A stretch of 64,000 nucleotides of DNA from Aquila chrysaetos chrysaetos. Its lineage: Eukaryota > Chordata > Aves > Accipitriformes > Accipitridae. The stretch lies in assembly GCF_900496995.4 (NCBI RefSeq), contig NC_044024.1:20152698-20216697 (forward strand), given 5' to 3'. The notes under the pieces were generated by a model. The model was not told where the DNA came from. It made no database searches and worked only from the letters and a program-made list of their open reading frames with translations. The translations under genes and the position numbers were made by a program. Positions 1-12,843 of this stretch are shown piece after piece. Position 1 is the stretch's first letter. Each line of letters begins with the position of its first letter.

Positions 1-3000
1 AACCCCAAAACCAACACTTTGATATCAGCCACTATCTGCTACCACACACAGCAATGGCACGCATCGATTTTTTACATTTTCTAATTATCACATTATTGAG
101 TCTGCATTAACATTAGGATACCCAAAACCCTGGCTTATGCAGGGGAGGAAGAATAAAGGTTCAGATTGCATTGCATGTGCGAAGCAAGGTCTTCTCAAAT
201 CACAGCACATGCACAGGGGGCAAGGATAGGGCCTTCATCTTCCAGGAGCAGCTCAGGAGCTCACAAGGACAGAGTTAAACTGTGTCTACACATAGACAAG
301 TTTTAATCAACAGCCTGCAACTCTTGTTTAGTGTTTACCTTGTGGAACATGTCAACATTAATATTTCAATCGTTTATACCCTCAACAGTGAATCAAGCCT
401 CACTGCTCTCACCACTTCCAGACGCACCCGCAACCACTACAGCGTCTGTTCAACCCAGTCTCCTGATACAGAAATAAAAGAACTTTCTCCTGTCGAAACT
501 ATTGTTTGGCACCCCAGCTTCCGCAGGCTATTCTCAAGCAGCTGAAAGCACCACAGCAGTGATGAGCAGGTGCCATCCAGACCTCCCTGTTCAGAGTTGG
601 ACTCCAAATGCTCTGACACAGTGGTTACAAATCCTAAAGGCGAATCTCTCTCCCAAGCCACACTCCTGCCTCCTCCCCAACGCTAGAATATTGCCTGAAA
701 CCCAGAGATGTCACCTAAAAAGCCCCTGCAAAACCAAGAAGGAATCAGTAGTAATGCCAAGGCAGCTCCATCGCCCTAGCTGCTCCTGGAGCAAAGTCTC
801 AGAAAGAACAGAGGATGCAGGTCCACACGACATTAACTGCCTAGGGACACAGCAGAGGGTGATCCTGTGCTCCGGTACGCGTTCCTGCACTCCTGCTCGC
901 ACCAAATCTATCAGTCACATGGCTGCAGGAAACCTAACTTACAGAAAGGAAAAAGAAAAAAAGAGAAAAAAAATAATCACATTCCACATCTAAAAGGGAG
1001 AAGTAAACATTGGGACATGCTCCTAACTCAGAGATACATGTTGGCCCACATTCCTCTTACCAAGATTAATATCCTGGCCAGTGTTCTGACATTTACCTCA
1101 TCCTTTTCAAGTCATTTAAACCATTACAACCACTGTATTTATAGCTCACTACCTTCCATCGCTCCCTGCCGTGTGCATACCCTTCCAAGCGCCTCTACCA
1201 GCTTCCTCTCTTACAACCGCTCTCAGGCAGCCTTTTATCTCTCTGCGAGGCTGACTCTTATCTTCACTCTGCCAATGGTAGCAGCCTTGATCTCTATCTT
1301 ACTCTCCACCCCAGCACATTAAGTTTCATCCATCCCTTTAGTTTCATCTTTTAAATTGTAAGCTCCTTAGGACAGGGACCAACATATTTACATTTGCGGC
1401 ATTGTACAGGGGACCTCCATCCTGCCTACCTGTTCAGGTTCTACAACGAGTAGAGATCACATCTGGAGCTACAAGCTTTCATTAACAGACTCACTGTCGT
1501 AATATTGTCTGAATGACCTCAAGATCAAATCTGTTCATTTTTTCAACTCATTTTTAACTGATTTCCTGTTCACCACAATCTGCACTTTAAAAACATCTTG
1601 TTCTAAAAAACAAACAAACAAAAAAACCACCCACCCCACCCCAAAAAACACCACGGAGTAAAAATATAGATGGCAAATACCTCCCAAAGCGTCTCACATA
1701 AGAAGCAAATATTCTGGAAGTCTGAACTCAACAGTGGATGTTACTACTGAAAATCCAAACAGCTTACAAATTTTTCTAACACACTAACTTAAAATACAAA
1801 AAAATTCCATACAGCAAACAGTATCTTTTTGGCCCCTTAACCCATATTGGTTTAGACTTAAACTTTATTGTTTTAAACCTACAGAACTTAAAGCATGTTC
1901 CTTCATCTATACTGATGGAAGTTTTACCTGCATCCAACTTGTGCTGAAGAATGCCCTCAGCCAACCCACCTGCAAACAGGCTCCAGTTACACAGACCAGC
2001 AAAGGAAAGCCAGACTCGAGGAGAAGCCTTTCTGTACCATTTGCTGCTTTGTCTTGGCCATGTTAGTTCAACTGTCGATAACGTGCCACAAAAGTCGCAG
2101 AAACAGCAATGCCTGTCAATAGCCTAAACAGGGTTTTCATACAAATAAGGTATCACATGGCTCACACTAATAGCTTTTCATGGTCCAATATGCAATAGGT
2201 TCTCATTTATCTAATAGTGCGTCTGCTTCACTGTCATCAAGAACTCTCCAAACTCCTGGCAGCCTAAGAGATCGGTGTGAAAAGAAGCACTCGTTCCCAA
2301 AAAATAATTCAGGCTCAGGCTGTCCAGCATCAAAAAAAGGTTATACTGCAAATTCAGCTGTTCAGCAAAAGCCATAAACAATAAAGCAAGCTGGCTCGGC
2401 ATGAGCATGGGAACAGAATCGCACCATTCCCTGTGGCAGGAGCGTATCATTCGTTAGTGCCACAATAAATTTAGCAGCAAATTTTACCGGGTTTCTTGTG
2501 CACCTTTTGGTATTATTTCCCATGATTTTCAGATAAAGAAAAAAAACATTTTGATATCCTCAGTCATTCCACAAAATCCTGTTCTATTAAAAGGGAAACC
2601 TTTCTCCAAGCAGGTAGCATATTTATGAGCCTTTCATGCCCTATCAAAAAGGAAACACTATTCTTACCTATTTTATGCCCTAAATAATAACTCAATTTGA
2701 TATTTATATAAGTTCATAATATACATATGCTATACAGTGAACACAAGCACTATTCACTTTTCAGTAGTAATTTAAAAGTTTCCAAATTTCTTGAGTCACA
2801 TTAAATTGTATCGTCACCTTGGAATTATAGCCAAATCTTAACTATATTAATTTCAGTATAAGCCATCTCTCTCAAAAACCCTTTCTTCTTGGAAGATTAA
2901 AAAAGATTAGACCTTACACTTAACTCACAAATCACTGGCACACAACTCACATGTATACACACGCACAAGCAGTCTGCATTGTTAGCATCCAACCATACAA

Positions 3001-6000
3001 CTAAATTAACAGAAAAATAATGTCTTGAAATAAGCAACCTTTGCCCCTTAAGATACAGCTCATGACTTAACCAGGGGAAAAAATTCTTGCTAACAGTCTA
3101 CTACACTGCTGCTCTTGGGGTAATGCTACACCTGAAGCAAAATCTCCACAAATCCAAAGACTTAGATGTTCAAGATCATTTAGATAAGATACTCAGCAAC
3201 ACCTCTGAAATGCCTTTGATGAGTCAGGCTAATTTACCTTTGTCTTCCCGCTGCCCTCAAGTATGTCACAAATCCCTATTGATCAAGGTTCTCAACTAAA
3301 TCGGAACCATCCCTAAGTGGAGTGACCTTTACGGAGATGCAGGGCTTGATTAAAACTAGAACATACTTTTTCCTTTTCCCCTAGTCATTGCTTTAACCTG
3401 TAAGACACCACAGTGCAACTTGATCACTGGATTGTTGTTAACATGCAAAAGCTAAATGTGAAAAAAAGTCAAACAGCAAATTTGCAGGGTGGGCCATAGG
3501 ACAGCTCTCCAGCCAAGTCATTACATACCATTCAAGGATGAGTCATAAGATAATGCTACATTTTTAGGACAAAACAGCAATAATAATACATCCCCAGGCT
3601 CCAGAAAGCTTGACTGTCTCTCACCTGCCTTTCAGTTTTATCACTCCATTTTCCTTCGAGTTGAAGAATACCACATTTGATCACAACAGTACTTAGAATA
3701 AAATTGTAGTTTGTTTCCTGCTTCGGATCAGAAAAACAAACTTGTTAGCGCAGTCAAGATACTGGACACCATTCAGCATGTTTTTGGGAGCACCACAGAT
3801 CCACAAACACAGCACACAAACACACACCAAGGTAAAACACAGTACTATAAGCTCTTTTTAGTACCATCCAAAACCTCAAGGTATAAACCCTCCTCCCAGC
3901 AATCAATATGAAGAAAACTTATTAAAGATCCTTTCATTAAAAAAAAAGCATATGCAGAGAAAAAAACAAACCCAAACTCTGCCTACTGCTAACATGCCAC
4001 TGGACATACAAAAAACCCCAAAGAAATACCTAGTGACAAACCACCCCAGTAATCCCTGGCTGGAATACAGCCGCTGGAAAGACTGAATAAGTGCTGCACA
4101 CTTTCTGCTACTCCAAGCTGCCATCCCAAACGACAGCAGGAACAAGGGGCTCTCAGACATCAAGAGAGGAGGGGAAAACGTGCAGGTTTAGAGGGAAAAC
4201 TAAAAGGGTAATAATGCATTTAAGATTTCACCACAAGACTTAAAAAAAACACCACCCCCCCCACAAAAAAGCAGTTTGAATCAGTCCCGGATTACTTCCA
4301 GAACTCCCCACGTCCTGCAGCGGTGCTTTAACCTACGAGACAGCTACAAGCAGAAAGTTTTAGACTTCCAAAAAAGACAGATGTCACCATCAGCTGCAAC
4401 TATGGATTTAAAGCCTGGAAAGCTGATTTCCAAAAGTATTTCAACACTGACTACAAGTAAGCGTTCCCTCTCAATGGCAGGGGAACATTCTTGTCTCAGA
4501 TTTTCTCATCCAAGCACAAGTAAAACCCAACTGATTCTTGGTCAAATATGTCATAATTAGCTCACTCCCACACTGCATGACAAAAATCTGTTCTGCCTTC
4601 AGCAGCTCATATACTACTAGAGAAAGTTACCCTGGGTATTTTTAAGCTTAGCTGTAAGTCACTCAAGACTGTTAAAGCGGCATCTGTTACAGCAAAATTA
4701 AAATGGTTTGGGGTTTTTATTTGTTTAGTTGCCCTTTTTTTTTTTTTTTTTAAGAATTATTATCCCAGCATTATTTCAAAGATGTAGGATACATAGCAGC
4801 ATTCGGATGTGCTTCAGTAGGGTTCTTCAAGTTATTTTTAAATGCGCCTGTGCCTTACGTATTCTGCCAATACAAAAGAGCCTCAGTTTGAAGTAAACTT
4901 TTTAAAACCACTAGTCTGAAACCCAAAAGGGGCAGTTATTTGCCTGGTATCCCGTAAACTGTAATTTACTATATTAGTAATAGCTAAAACTTCCAGCTTC
5001 TGAATTTCTCAAAGTGTATATTGTTCATTATATTTGTCAAGATTTTGCATTTGAAATATGCAAGTTACCATAAAGGATTTGGACAATTTGGAACACAAGT
5101 TTTGCTTTAGAGCTGTACTTGTTTTCCTTCCTCTCAGCTCCCCAAAGCCTAGCACAGGAGGAGATTAAAAAGGTGAGGAACATTTAAATTATAATCCTGC
5201 ACTTTAGAGAACTTCTGAAATAATAGTGTTAGAATATCAGGTTGAGATAAGATTAAAGAGTGGGTGTAGAATAGGTGGGTTGATACTAAGCTGAACATTA
5301 CATTTACTCTGAACAGCCTGTTTTGTTGTTGGAGTCCAGGGTATCTTTGCAGGTTTAATATTTCTAATTAAGACTGAAGCAACTTGCATTATACAGGACC
5401 CATTATGCAGTTTATTACCGCCCCGTTCTCATTATCCTCCTCAGTTTCTACAAGGTCCAATAACAAGGTATACATTAGCTAAGCTCTGTTTGAAGTAGCT
5501 TTAGTGTTCTGTACTCCTAGCACAAAATTTCATGACTCAGATTCATGTAATCAAAACTGCAAACCGCTTGCTTCAATATTGTGTAACCATTTCGTGATGA
5601 AACTGTTTTGCTAATGACCTCCTTAAACTTCAAGCATTAAAAATCAGAATCTTATGTTCTTTTTATCATCATCATTATCAACATAAAACCTGAGCTCAAT
5701 TTTGCCTAAACCTAAAATAAAAGTTTAATAACAAGTCAGGCCTATTTACTATTTCAAGTTAGTGCCCTCCCCCTCCTCCATCCATGTCACGAATAGAGAA
5801 GGAAAAAAAAAAAAAAAAAAAGCTTGATTCACATCAGTGAACCTGAACCAGAAGTAGTTTGGGAATTACAATGAGGGGGCAGTGATGCATTGGAAATCAC
5901 TCTACCACCCTCAGCAGTTTGGAGAATGCAGTTGAGTCACAGAACACAATATTCCATTTAAGCAAACAAAAACAAAACAAAAGAACAAACAATCTGAAGT

Positions 6001-8484
6001 TAGGTACTGTTTTCCTTCTAGTAAAACTGCAGAATTTAATACATATGGGATAGCTCCTTTCTAGGAGGTAAAGGGTAAACACAAGTGCTAAATATTTTCC
6101 TTAAGAATGGATTTAACCACAGAGCATTTTTCAGGCAAAGAGACCAAAAGAGTGGGATGTAGAAGGAAATAAAAGACAGCACTCAGTTCTGCTAAATTGT
6201 CCAAAAGTATTAAAAATATCAATTACACACAGGCACACTACACCTCTTCACAACACAAGAGGTTTAAGAGTAAAGCTTTGTTTTCACTATTCAAAATGGA
6301 ATGTGAAAGTTTTTCTGGACTACAGTAAAACTTTTAAAATAGTAAAATAAAAGCTTTATTGCAGTAGAAACTGATAAGCTGCTTAAATACAGACTTTTAA
6401 AGTTATGCTTGCTATATAGCTCAGAGACACAATTTAGTATGTGAATGAAAACAGGTATCTTTGTAATGAAGAATTTAAGTCATTACTAAGAAACAGATAG
6501 ACACCACCAATTTACAACATTGTATCCAAGTTTGGCAAGCTACTTTTAGCCTGGACTATTCCGAAATCTGTTTGCCCCTCCATGAGCCACCTACAAGTGA
6601 ACAGTGTCCACACCCCACCTGCCCTCCCACTATAGACCAGAAATATTTTAGGCTGTCTTTATAGAAAACTGTTAGGCCTTGTTTTGGAGCAGTGTTTTCT
6701 TTCTAGTCCTAAAAAGAAAAACAAAATTATAAACCACCAACCTAAGCTCTTGCTATTCTCATGCTTAATTTTCTGCCCAAGCCCATGTTTTTATGCACAG
6801 AGCATAAAACAAGCCCATGTTTTTATTTCACTTTCATTTTAACGCATGTTTCACTTCCAAAAAACTTCAATTCACAGCAAAAACCAGCAGCTGTGAGTCT
6901 CTTGCCCCTCCACAATTTGTAATAGACAAGGGAAAAACCCCAAGCACAGGGCTGTAGATTATTTGGCTGTAGTAGTAGTAAGCAAAGTGCTTAACAAATA
7001 CAATTTGTAGAGACATTAGCTCTTGAAAAATATTTTTAAACATAGTATTTACAGTATAGGTGAAAGGAAATAATCTCTGTACTTTTTTCCCCCTCTCCAT
7101 TTTGTAAGAAGTTTTACTTTATAACACAGATTTTAGTCATATGAGGCAAGTAAGATCAAGTAGGAATTCTGCTGTCTTTGGGGGTGCTTTTTTTAAAAAA
7201 AAAAAAACAAAAAAAACCCAAAAAAACCAAAACACAAAACACCTCGAACACAAATCAGCTACAGCAATCAGTGTGCCTTTGACTTAGCAGACCAATCTTT
7301 GAAGTGCTGAAAGACTAACTTTGGAAGAAAGCACTTCTTGGACTGGCAACTTTCAACGTCTTCTAAATTTGATTCCAACCAACAAAACAAAGCAGAGGAA
7401 AAAAAACCACTGAGGCAAACCACACATTTCTGAGCAGCCCCAAGCAGTGCTGCCAGACTTCGAATGGCATGCGAGCTGAGTCAGGCTTATACCTTCCACT
7501 ATTAAAGGCTACACAATTTGAAGCTCCTGCAATACCTTCTGCCTTTAGACACTTAGTTTTAAAGTGAAACTAGAAAAAAAAACCCTATCATTTCAGTGTT
7601 TAAGATTGTAATTAAAAATATAAAAGCCAGCAGTAGCCTGCCCCTTTACTGCTTTCTCTGTTGACAGAGAAGTAGACAAGTATCAATGTCCAACAGCGAT
7701 TAAATATTTCCTGTTAGTACTCATCAATTATTGACTACACATACATTTGCTAAGAGAGGAAAACATCATTTCCAACCCACACAGTTTTCTATCCGGGTGG
7801 GTGAATTACTGTAAGGAGTTCAGTGGGTCACTAACACCAAAATAAGGATTATACTTCCAAAGTTACAGTGCAATGCAGCACTTGCACAAACACTGCTATT
7901 CAGTCAGTGGACATGCATAATACCACTAACAGCTAATTACTATTTTTTGCTCCCACCACGAGAGCAAAGAGCTTAACGTACAAATAGGAGCGTCCCTCCT
8001 CTTTCCCACCTTCTTCCTCCTCACCCCCAACACCCTTATTTTTTATGCACCCCTCAAACTGCATTACCTTAAGTTGGGTCAGACCAGCAATCACTTGAAA
8101 GCTAGCAGCCTTCTCTCCGAAGTTTCAGACCTGGAAGACAGCCCTCAGAGCCTGCTCTTCCTCTATTCCAGGCATTCCTCACCTGCTACGCGAAAGGCAG
8201 ATCCCTATGTACAGCAGGGGAAGGGTTACGGCCCCGCTAAGCCCATGGACACTACTAAGTGGTGAAGGTGGAGGGCATGGGCTGCAGGACCCCCCCCACC
8301 ACCCCGGTCAGCCACCAGGAGATGGCTTCTCCGGAGGATACAAGGATACTTTGAAGACCAGAGCTCAAGAGGAGCACACCAAACCTTCAAGGGAAAAAGC
8401 TGAGTTCTGTTTACATAAGATTCAACTAAACAAATGTGGGCAGACTGGCACAGAAAAAAACCCTAAAATACGCATTTACCTACA
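1..8484. other. Non-coding DNA downstream of IRS4
   Basis: AT-rich sequence with short homopolymers (long A runs near 5802-5820 and 7193-7206) and no open frame that resembles a known protein. The longest frames (for example 502-993 plus) have low-complexity ends and no recognisable domain. It may hold an IRS4 second exon or 3' UTR, but none can be placed from sequence alone. A weak SINE-like tail lies at about 1352-1422. Confidence 0.6.
1352..1422 (+). repeat. Ancient SINE/LINE tail fragment ('attgtaagctcctt' type)
   Basis: The stretch reads attgtaagctccttaggaca followed by gggacc and then a gcattgtaca motif. This matches the widespread amniote repeat tail of the attgtaagctcttt - cagggacc - tgtacagcgcctagca type. 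It is recognised from memory of reptile and bird repeats. The family (MIR-like or L3/CR1-like) is not certain and the 5' part is not recognisable. Confidence 0.5.
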
Positions 8485-8490
8485 TTTATT
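8485..8490 (-). terminator. Candidate polyadenylation signal AATAAA downstream of IRS4
   Basis: A TTTATT on the plus strand gives AATAAA on the minus strand about 515 bases past the IRS4 stop. The motif is common by chance in AT-rich DNA. It would serve IRS4 only if the transcript is not spliced at the donor-like site beside the stop codon. Confidence 0.25.
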
Positions 8491-9003
8491 GAAAAAAAAA
8501 ACAGATCTAAGCCCCAAACTTTGATGTCTAAAACCCCATTTAGCAATTTTCAGCTCTCCCTATCTGTGACAAATTACAAAACATCAAGTTCACAGGGGGG
8601 GGGAAAAAGTGAAGACTCATCTAGTTCTAAGAAAGGAAGAAGAAGAAAACAAAAGTGAAGTAAAAAAAAGAGCTACCATAACCTCAGGACAAGAATTCAC
8701 AATACGAAAAACGATTAATGTTTATACTAGCAAAATTCTTTTATAGAAAACCGAGGCAGATGACAGTTTGATAACACCTCTAACTGCCTAGAAGAGTCAC
8801 GTAAAACCTTTAGGCCAAGGACCACGTCCCCTTTCATCGTCGTTCAGCGGTTAGGATGCTGCGCTACGACGAGACTGGTTATACCAGAATAATACAGAAG
8901 ATTATAAAAAACATTTACCCCACTCAGAAGACCACATTTTAGTATTAAGTAGAGAACCTTATTCCTACAGTTAAGCAAGCATGAAAGGGAAGTGCTTTTA
9001 AAG

Positions 9004-12000
9004 TTACAAACCTTTTCTCGCAGCGTTACACTTCAGACCATCGGATCTGCTGAAATCTATGCTTACGTAAGCTCCACTGTCCAAACCTGAAGTACCATTT
9101 TGGAGATGGCAAGTTGGCGCTGTAGTACTTGCCTCACAGCTTATAGGATCATCGCGTAAATTCAGAGCGATGTAGTTTAAGCCATTCTGAAATCCAGTTG
9201 AGGTATCCCTGGACATTTTGCTTTCCTGACCATCAGAAATGTTTTCATCCGGTTTTAACCAAACATTGTCAAATGAGGCAGAGCTGTGTCTTTTGCTACT
9301 ATCAGTAAAGAATGAGGAGGAGGTCGTCACGGTCCCAGCTGAAGAGAACGTTTCAGAACTGTGTCTCCTCCTGCCTTGAGGATCGGCTCGAATCACTTTC
9401 GGTCCCATAGGAGGTTCAGAGCTAGGAACAGAGAAGCTACTGCTACCAGCATATCGATCAACAATGCACAGTCTGTTAACTATGGAAGAAGGGCTATCAA
9501 TCTTTACACCGTCGTCGGATTCGGCAGCAAATGGCCGAGGCGGTGTTGCTGCCATGTTGAAGGTCATCTCCGTGTAGTCATCAGTCCTGTTACTTGCAGC
9601 GCTAACACAAGCTGTACCAAATGAAAGCCTAGCGTAGTCAGGATTCGGTTGGTTTCTAGGAATACTGGAGCTTGCATAAATTGAAATATCTGTTAGGGAG
9701 TTAGACAGTTCCTTCGCTACTTTCGGTGACTGTACATCCAAGTCAACACTCATGTAATCAGAAAGCGGGGACTGTCTGTGGTCACTACTTGAGCCTAGAG
9801 ATGATGGTGATCCTTCTGCAGATAAGGAATATGGTGTATTACTCGCTTTTTCATTAAAATCAATATTTATGTATTCACCGGGACTCGCTGGCTCAGGTGG
9901 AACCGTGCGATCATACATTCTTGGGATAGTATTACTCCCTCTTGTACCTAGGGGTAGTCTTGTGGGCCTAGCAGCCCTGTTCTGCACAAGTCCTTCATCT
10001 GAACCTTTCACCGCCGGCAATTTAGAGATGCCGTTAGCCAGAGCCTCGCTGTTGACCCCTTTTACATTTTCCGGTCCACCGTACAAGAGTTTTCCAGGTG
10101 AAGACATTGGAACATATTCACTGTGGTCACCATTCTGTCCTGATAACGCCTTGAAGCTTCGGGGCAAAGAAAAATACGAACTAAAACCTTTGGAAACAGA
10201 AGCGGTGTGAATGTAATTCGAATCGCCGGGGTGCTTTGGAGCTGAATTACCAGGTGACATATCCATATACTCATTGTTTATGATCTTCTCGTTACTTCCT
10301 TTAGAAATAAATCCAGTTAAAGGACTTCGTACAGGTGAAGAGCTAGCCTTTGGAAACATCATCATATATCCTCTGGAGTCAACCTGAGACGGTGACCACG
10401 AATTGTTAATCTGTTTCGGAACAGACATACTTTTAGGAGTCATTGGCAGATAATCGCTGTTGCCGGAGAGAGAAGACGCAACTCCTGGCATCATTGGCAT
10501 GTACCCATCATCCCTGGCTTTACTCCTGCTTTGGTTACATACGGAATCAAGGTTAGTGTCATTGTACTCCAATTCATGGTTATCTCTCAATTTTGGTGTT
10601 TCAGAGTAAAGTAATCGTCCATGATTTCCTGCGGAATCTTCATCTAATGAAGCTGTGGTTTGTGTCATCTTCTGCTGCACTGCTACAGAAGTTGGTTTCG
10701 TTAGAGAGTAAGTTCTTTTCCTGAAACACTTTTCAGCCTCCATATAATCATCTCTTGAGCTATCATCTGCCTGTTGCTTACTCATGGACATGTACTCACT
10801 CAGACAGTTCTCCTCTCTGATAGGCGGCGTGTTTCCCAGGGAATCGGGCGTATTACTCCTGACCCGAAAGTACCTGAAATCTCCAGGGCTGGAGCCATAT
10901 TCATCGGAAGAGATAAATCCCCCGTCGCTTGGGGAACCACAAACGGATGAGCTAGAAGGCCTGGTCAACATGTCCGAAGCAGAGCCGTGGCCACTACTGG
11001 AAGAAACACTGATGGGACTTGTAGTGGAGGGAAAATGAGAAACAGGCAGCGAAGCAGACCTGGTGTGATAGGAAGAGCTGAAAGCGGCTCTCACGTACCT
11101 TCCGCTCCCTTCTTGCCGGCCCAAATTCATCCTCGCAGTATTCAGGTGGATGAGGCTCCCGGTCACCGACCTAAAAGGTCTAGTCATGGTTCCTTCTCCT
11201 TCGCTGGAGGTTCTGAAGCGATAGGAGTTGCTGCTTTTGGTGGTCGGAGGAGTCCCTCCGGCAACGCTCTCGGTTCTAGATCTTCTCTGCAAGCCGGTCT
11301 GGCTGGGGGGCAGGTTGCCCAGGTGCCTCCTAGTGGTGATGAAGGAGATAGGATTGGTACCACTACCACCGCCAGAAGACTGGCTCTTGCTGCGGGGCCT
11401 GAACTCTGCAAAGGCCTTTAGAGCTTTCATGGTCTCCAGAAAAGTCTCGTGCATATTCTGGGCAACCACCGAATCGTCCACTTGCATCCAGAGCTCTCCA
11501 GGCCCGATAGAGGCAGACCTGCCCACTTCGATGAAGAAGAAGTTCTCCGAGTGCCCGCAGCGGCGAATGTTCATTAGCTGCAAGTGGACGGAGGGCACCT
11601 CCGAGTTCAGCTTGACGAGGTGGATGGCCTTGCTGGAGAGGCACAACCTATACACCCCGGTAAGGTTTTTGGTCTGTCCCAGCCCTTTGGGCTTAACGTT
11701 GACCTGCCACACCTCCTTGAAGACGGTGCCGGGCCGCAGGGCGGCCCCGTAGTGCTCGTCATCCTCGTCCACCTGCTGATCGGCGTGGTCCTCCTGCTCC
11801 AAGAAGCCCCTCTTGCTCTGGCTCATGAGCTCGCTGATCGCCTGGTACCAGGCCTCCTGCTCGGCCTCGTTCTCGGCCAGCATGGCGAAGTACTCGTCCT
11901 TGGTGTACAGGGCGATGATGTGCTTGTGCTTGGCGTCGGCCCGCCGGCTGACGGTGAAGCACTGGTAGAGGGGGATGACCCGCTTGGGCGGGGGGCAGCA

Positions 12001-12560
12001 GAGGGAGGCCGCCCCGCCGGCCCCCGCCGCCCGCAAGCTGCTCTTGAACTTCTTCTCGCTGTCGTAGTACTCCAGCCGGGCGGGGGCCAGGTGGCTCTCG
12101 GCCCGCAGGACGAAGTAGCGCTTGTGCCCGTGCTTCTGCTTCCGCAGGTAGCCGCACTTCCTCACGTCCTCGCCGGCGGCGGGCGGGGGGACGACGCCGC
12201 CGCCGCCGCCGCCTCGGCCGGCGGCGGGGAGCGGCGGAGGGGGGGCTGGCCGCCGCGGCCCGCCGCGGGGACGGCTCGGCCCGCCGCGGGGGCGGCCTCC
12301 GGCGCCGGGCAGAGCGAGGCGCTGGGCGAGCGCCGCAGCAGCAGCAGCAGGTGGTGGGGCTGAGGGGACGGGCAGCGGACGCCCTCGCCCGCCGACGGCT
12401 CCCCCTCGCCCGCCGCCGCCGCCGCCGCGCCGGGCACGCCGGGCTCCTGCTGAGGCGCGGCTCCGCCTCCCGTGTGGCGGGCGCCCGGCTCCTCCTCGCC
12501 GCCCCCGGCCGCCGCGCCGCCGCCGCCGCCGCCGCCCGGGCCGTTCATCCCACTCGCCAT
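9004..12560 (-). CDS. IRS4: Insulin receptor substrate 4 (single large exon; frame break near N-terminus)
   Basis: Docking protein phosphorylated by insulin/IGF-1 receptors at the plasma membrane. Frame 9004-12165 is open for 1053 codons; residue numbers count from the GTG at 12165. PH domain ~2-115 starts at KCGYLRKQKHGHKRYF. It has an Ala/Gly-rich insert at ~46-60, at the same place as in human IRS4. PTB domain ~148-250 contains MNIRRCGHSENFFFIEVGRS. The tail has seven YxxM PI3K p85 sites: YMSM 458, YMPM 555, YLPM 572, YMMM 600, YMDM 633, YVPM 684, YTEM 864. A GRB2-type YINI lies at 765; YIAL 998 and YVSI 1033 look like SHP2 sites. RGYMMMFPK, SSYFSLP and YQCFTVSRRAD favour IRS4 over IRS1/IRS2. 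GTG 12165 is an internal Val (GEDVRKCGYL). The probable start is the ATG at 12560 (MASGMNGP, strong Kozak context), giving ~1185 aa against 1257 in human, but that ATG is in another frame. Identity is secure; the N-terminus is not. Confidence 0.95.
12166..12560 (-). other. IRS4: IRS4 N-terminal leader, in a different frame from the gene body
   Basis: The ATG at 12560 begins MASGMNGPGG and resembles the MAS start of IRS1, IRS2 and IRS4. It has A at -3 and G at +4. Its frame runs as a Gly/Ala/Pro/Glu-rich leader of 132 codons and hits TGA at 12162-12164, overlapping the GTG of the body frame. The body frame is also open upstream to 12561, reads GED just before VRKCGYL (compare GEE in human IRS4), and then becomes Arg-rich with no ATG before TAA at 12562-12564. 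One base missing from the assembly would join the two; the G runs at 12185-12190 and 12239-12245 are likely places. The leader also holds GCC-type triplet runs and a (CAG)5 run. It could be a sequencing error, a real allele or a true frameshift. Confidence 0.7.
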
Positions 12561-12705
12561 CTTAGGGGCCAGGCGGCGGTCCGGAGCGCCGGGGAAGGGG
12601 CAGGGGGCGGGCAGCGGGAATCCGCCCTCACCGGGGAAGCGCCCCCCGCGGCGGGCCGCGCATGGGGAGCGGGCGGTGCCTGGCGGCGGGTGCGTGCCCG
12701 CCTGT

Positions 12706-12738
12706 CTGTCCGTCCGTCCGTCCTTCCGTCCGCCCGCC
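12706..12738 (+). repeat. (TCCG)n-like microsatellite
   Basis: Repeated TCCG units with variants (TCTG, TTCC, CCCG) lie in the IRS4 5' region. A simple repeat of no evident coding role. Confidence 0.7.
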
Positions 12739-12835
12739 CTGCCCGCCGCCCTCCGTCCGCGCCCGCCCGCCGGCCGCCCCGCGTCCGGCTACTCGCACTC
12801 ACGCAGGCAGCCTCGGCGGCACCACGGCGAAAACA

Positions 12836-12843
12836 TCACGTGA
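12836..12843. promoter_or_regulatory. Palindromic E-box TCACGTGA
   Basis: A perfect 8-base palindrome of the type bound by USF, MYC/MAX and MiT/TFE factors, about 280 bases upstream of the IRS4 ATG and inside the CpG island. Occupancy is inferred, not seen. Confidence 0.45.

Noticed and set aside
502-993. 163-codon plus-strand frame at the left end
   Set aside because: No recognisable domain, a low-complexity Lys-rich end, and it overlaps other frames on both strands. Probably chance.
8836-8885. tRNA-like A-box sequence (cagcggttaggatgctgcgc) in the IRS4 3' flank
   Set aside because: It resembles the tRNA-Glu A-box region, but there is no matching T-arm, no acceptor pairing and no terminator. 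Too little for a tRNA or tRNA pseudogene.
11584-12363. A 259-codon plus-strand frame antisense to IRS4, rich in Leu/Val/Gly
   Set aside because: It is the complement of the GC-rich IRS4 PH/PTB coding region, where stop codons are rare in all frames. It has no domain and no independent signal.
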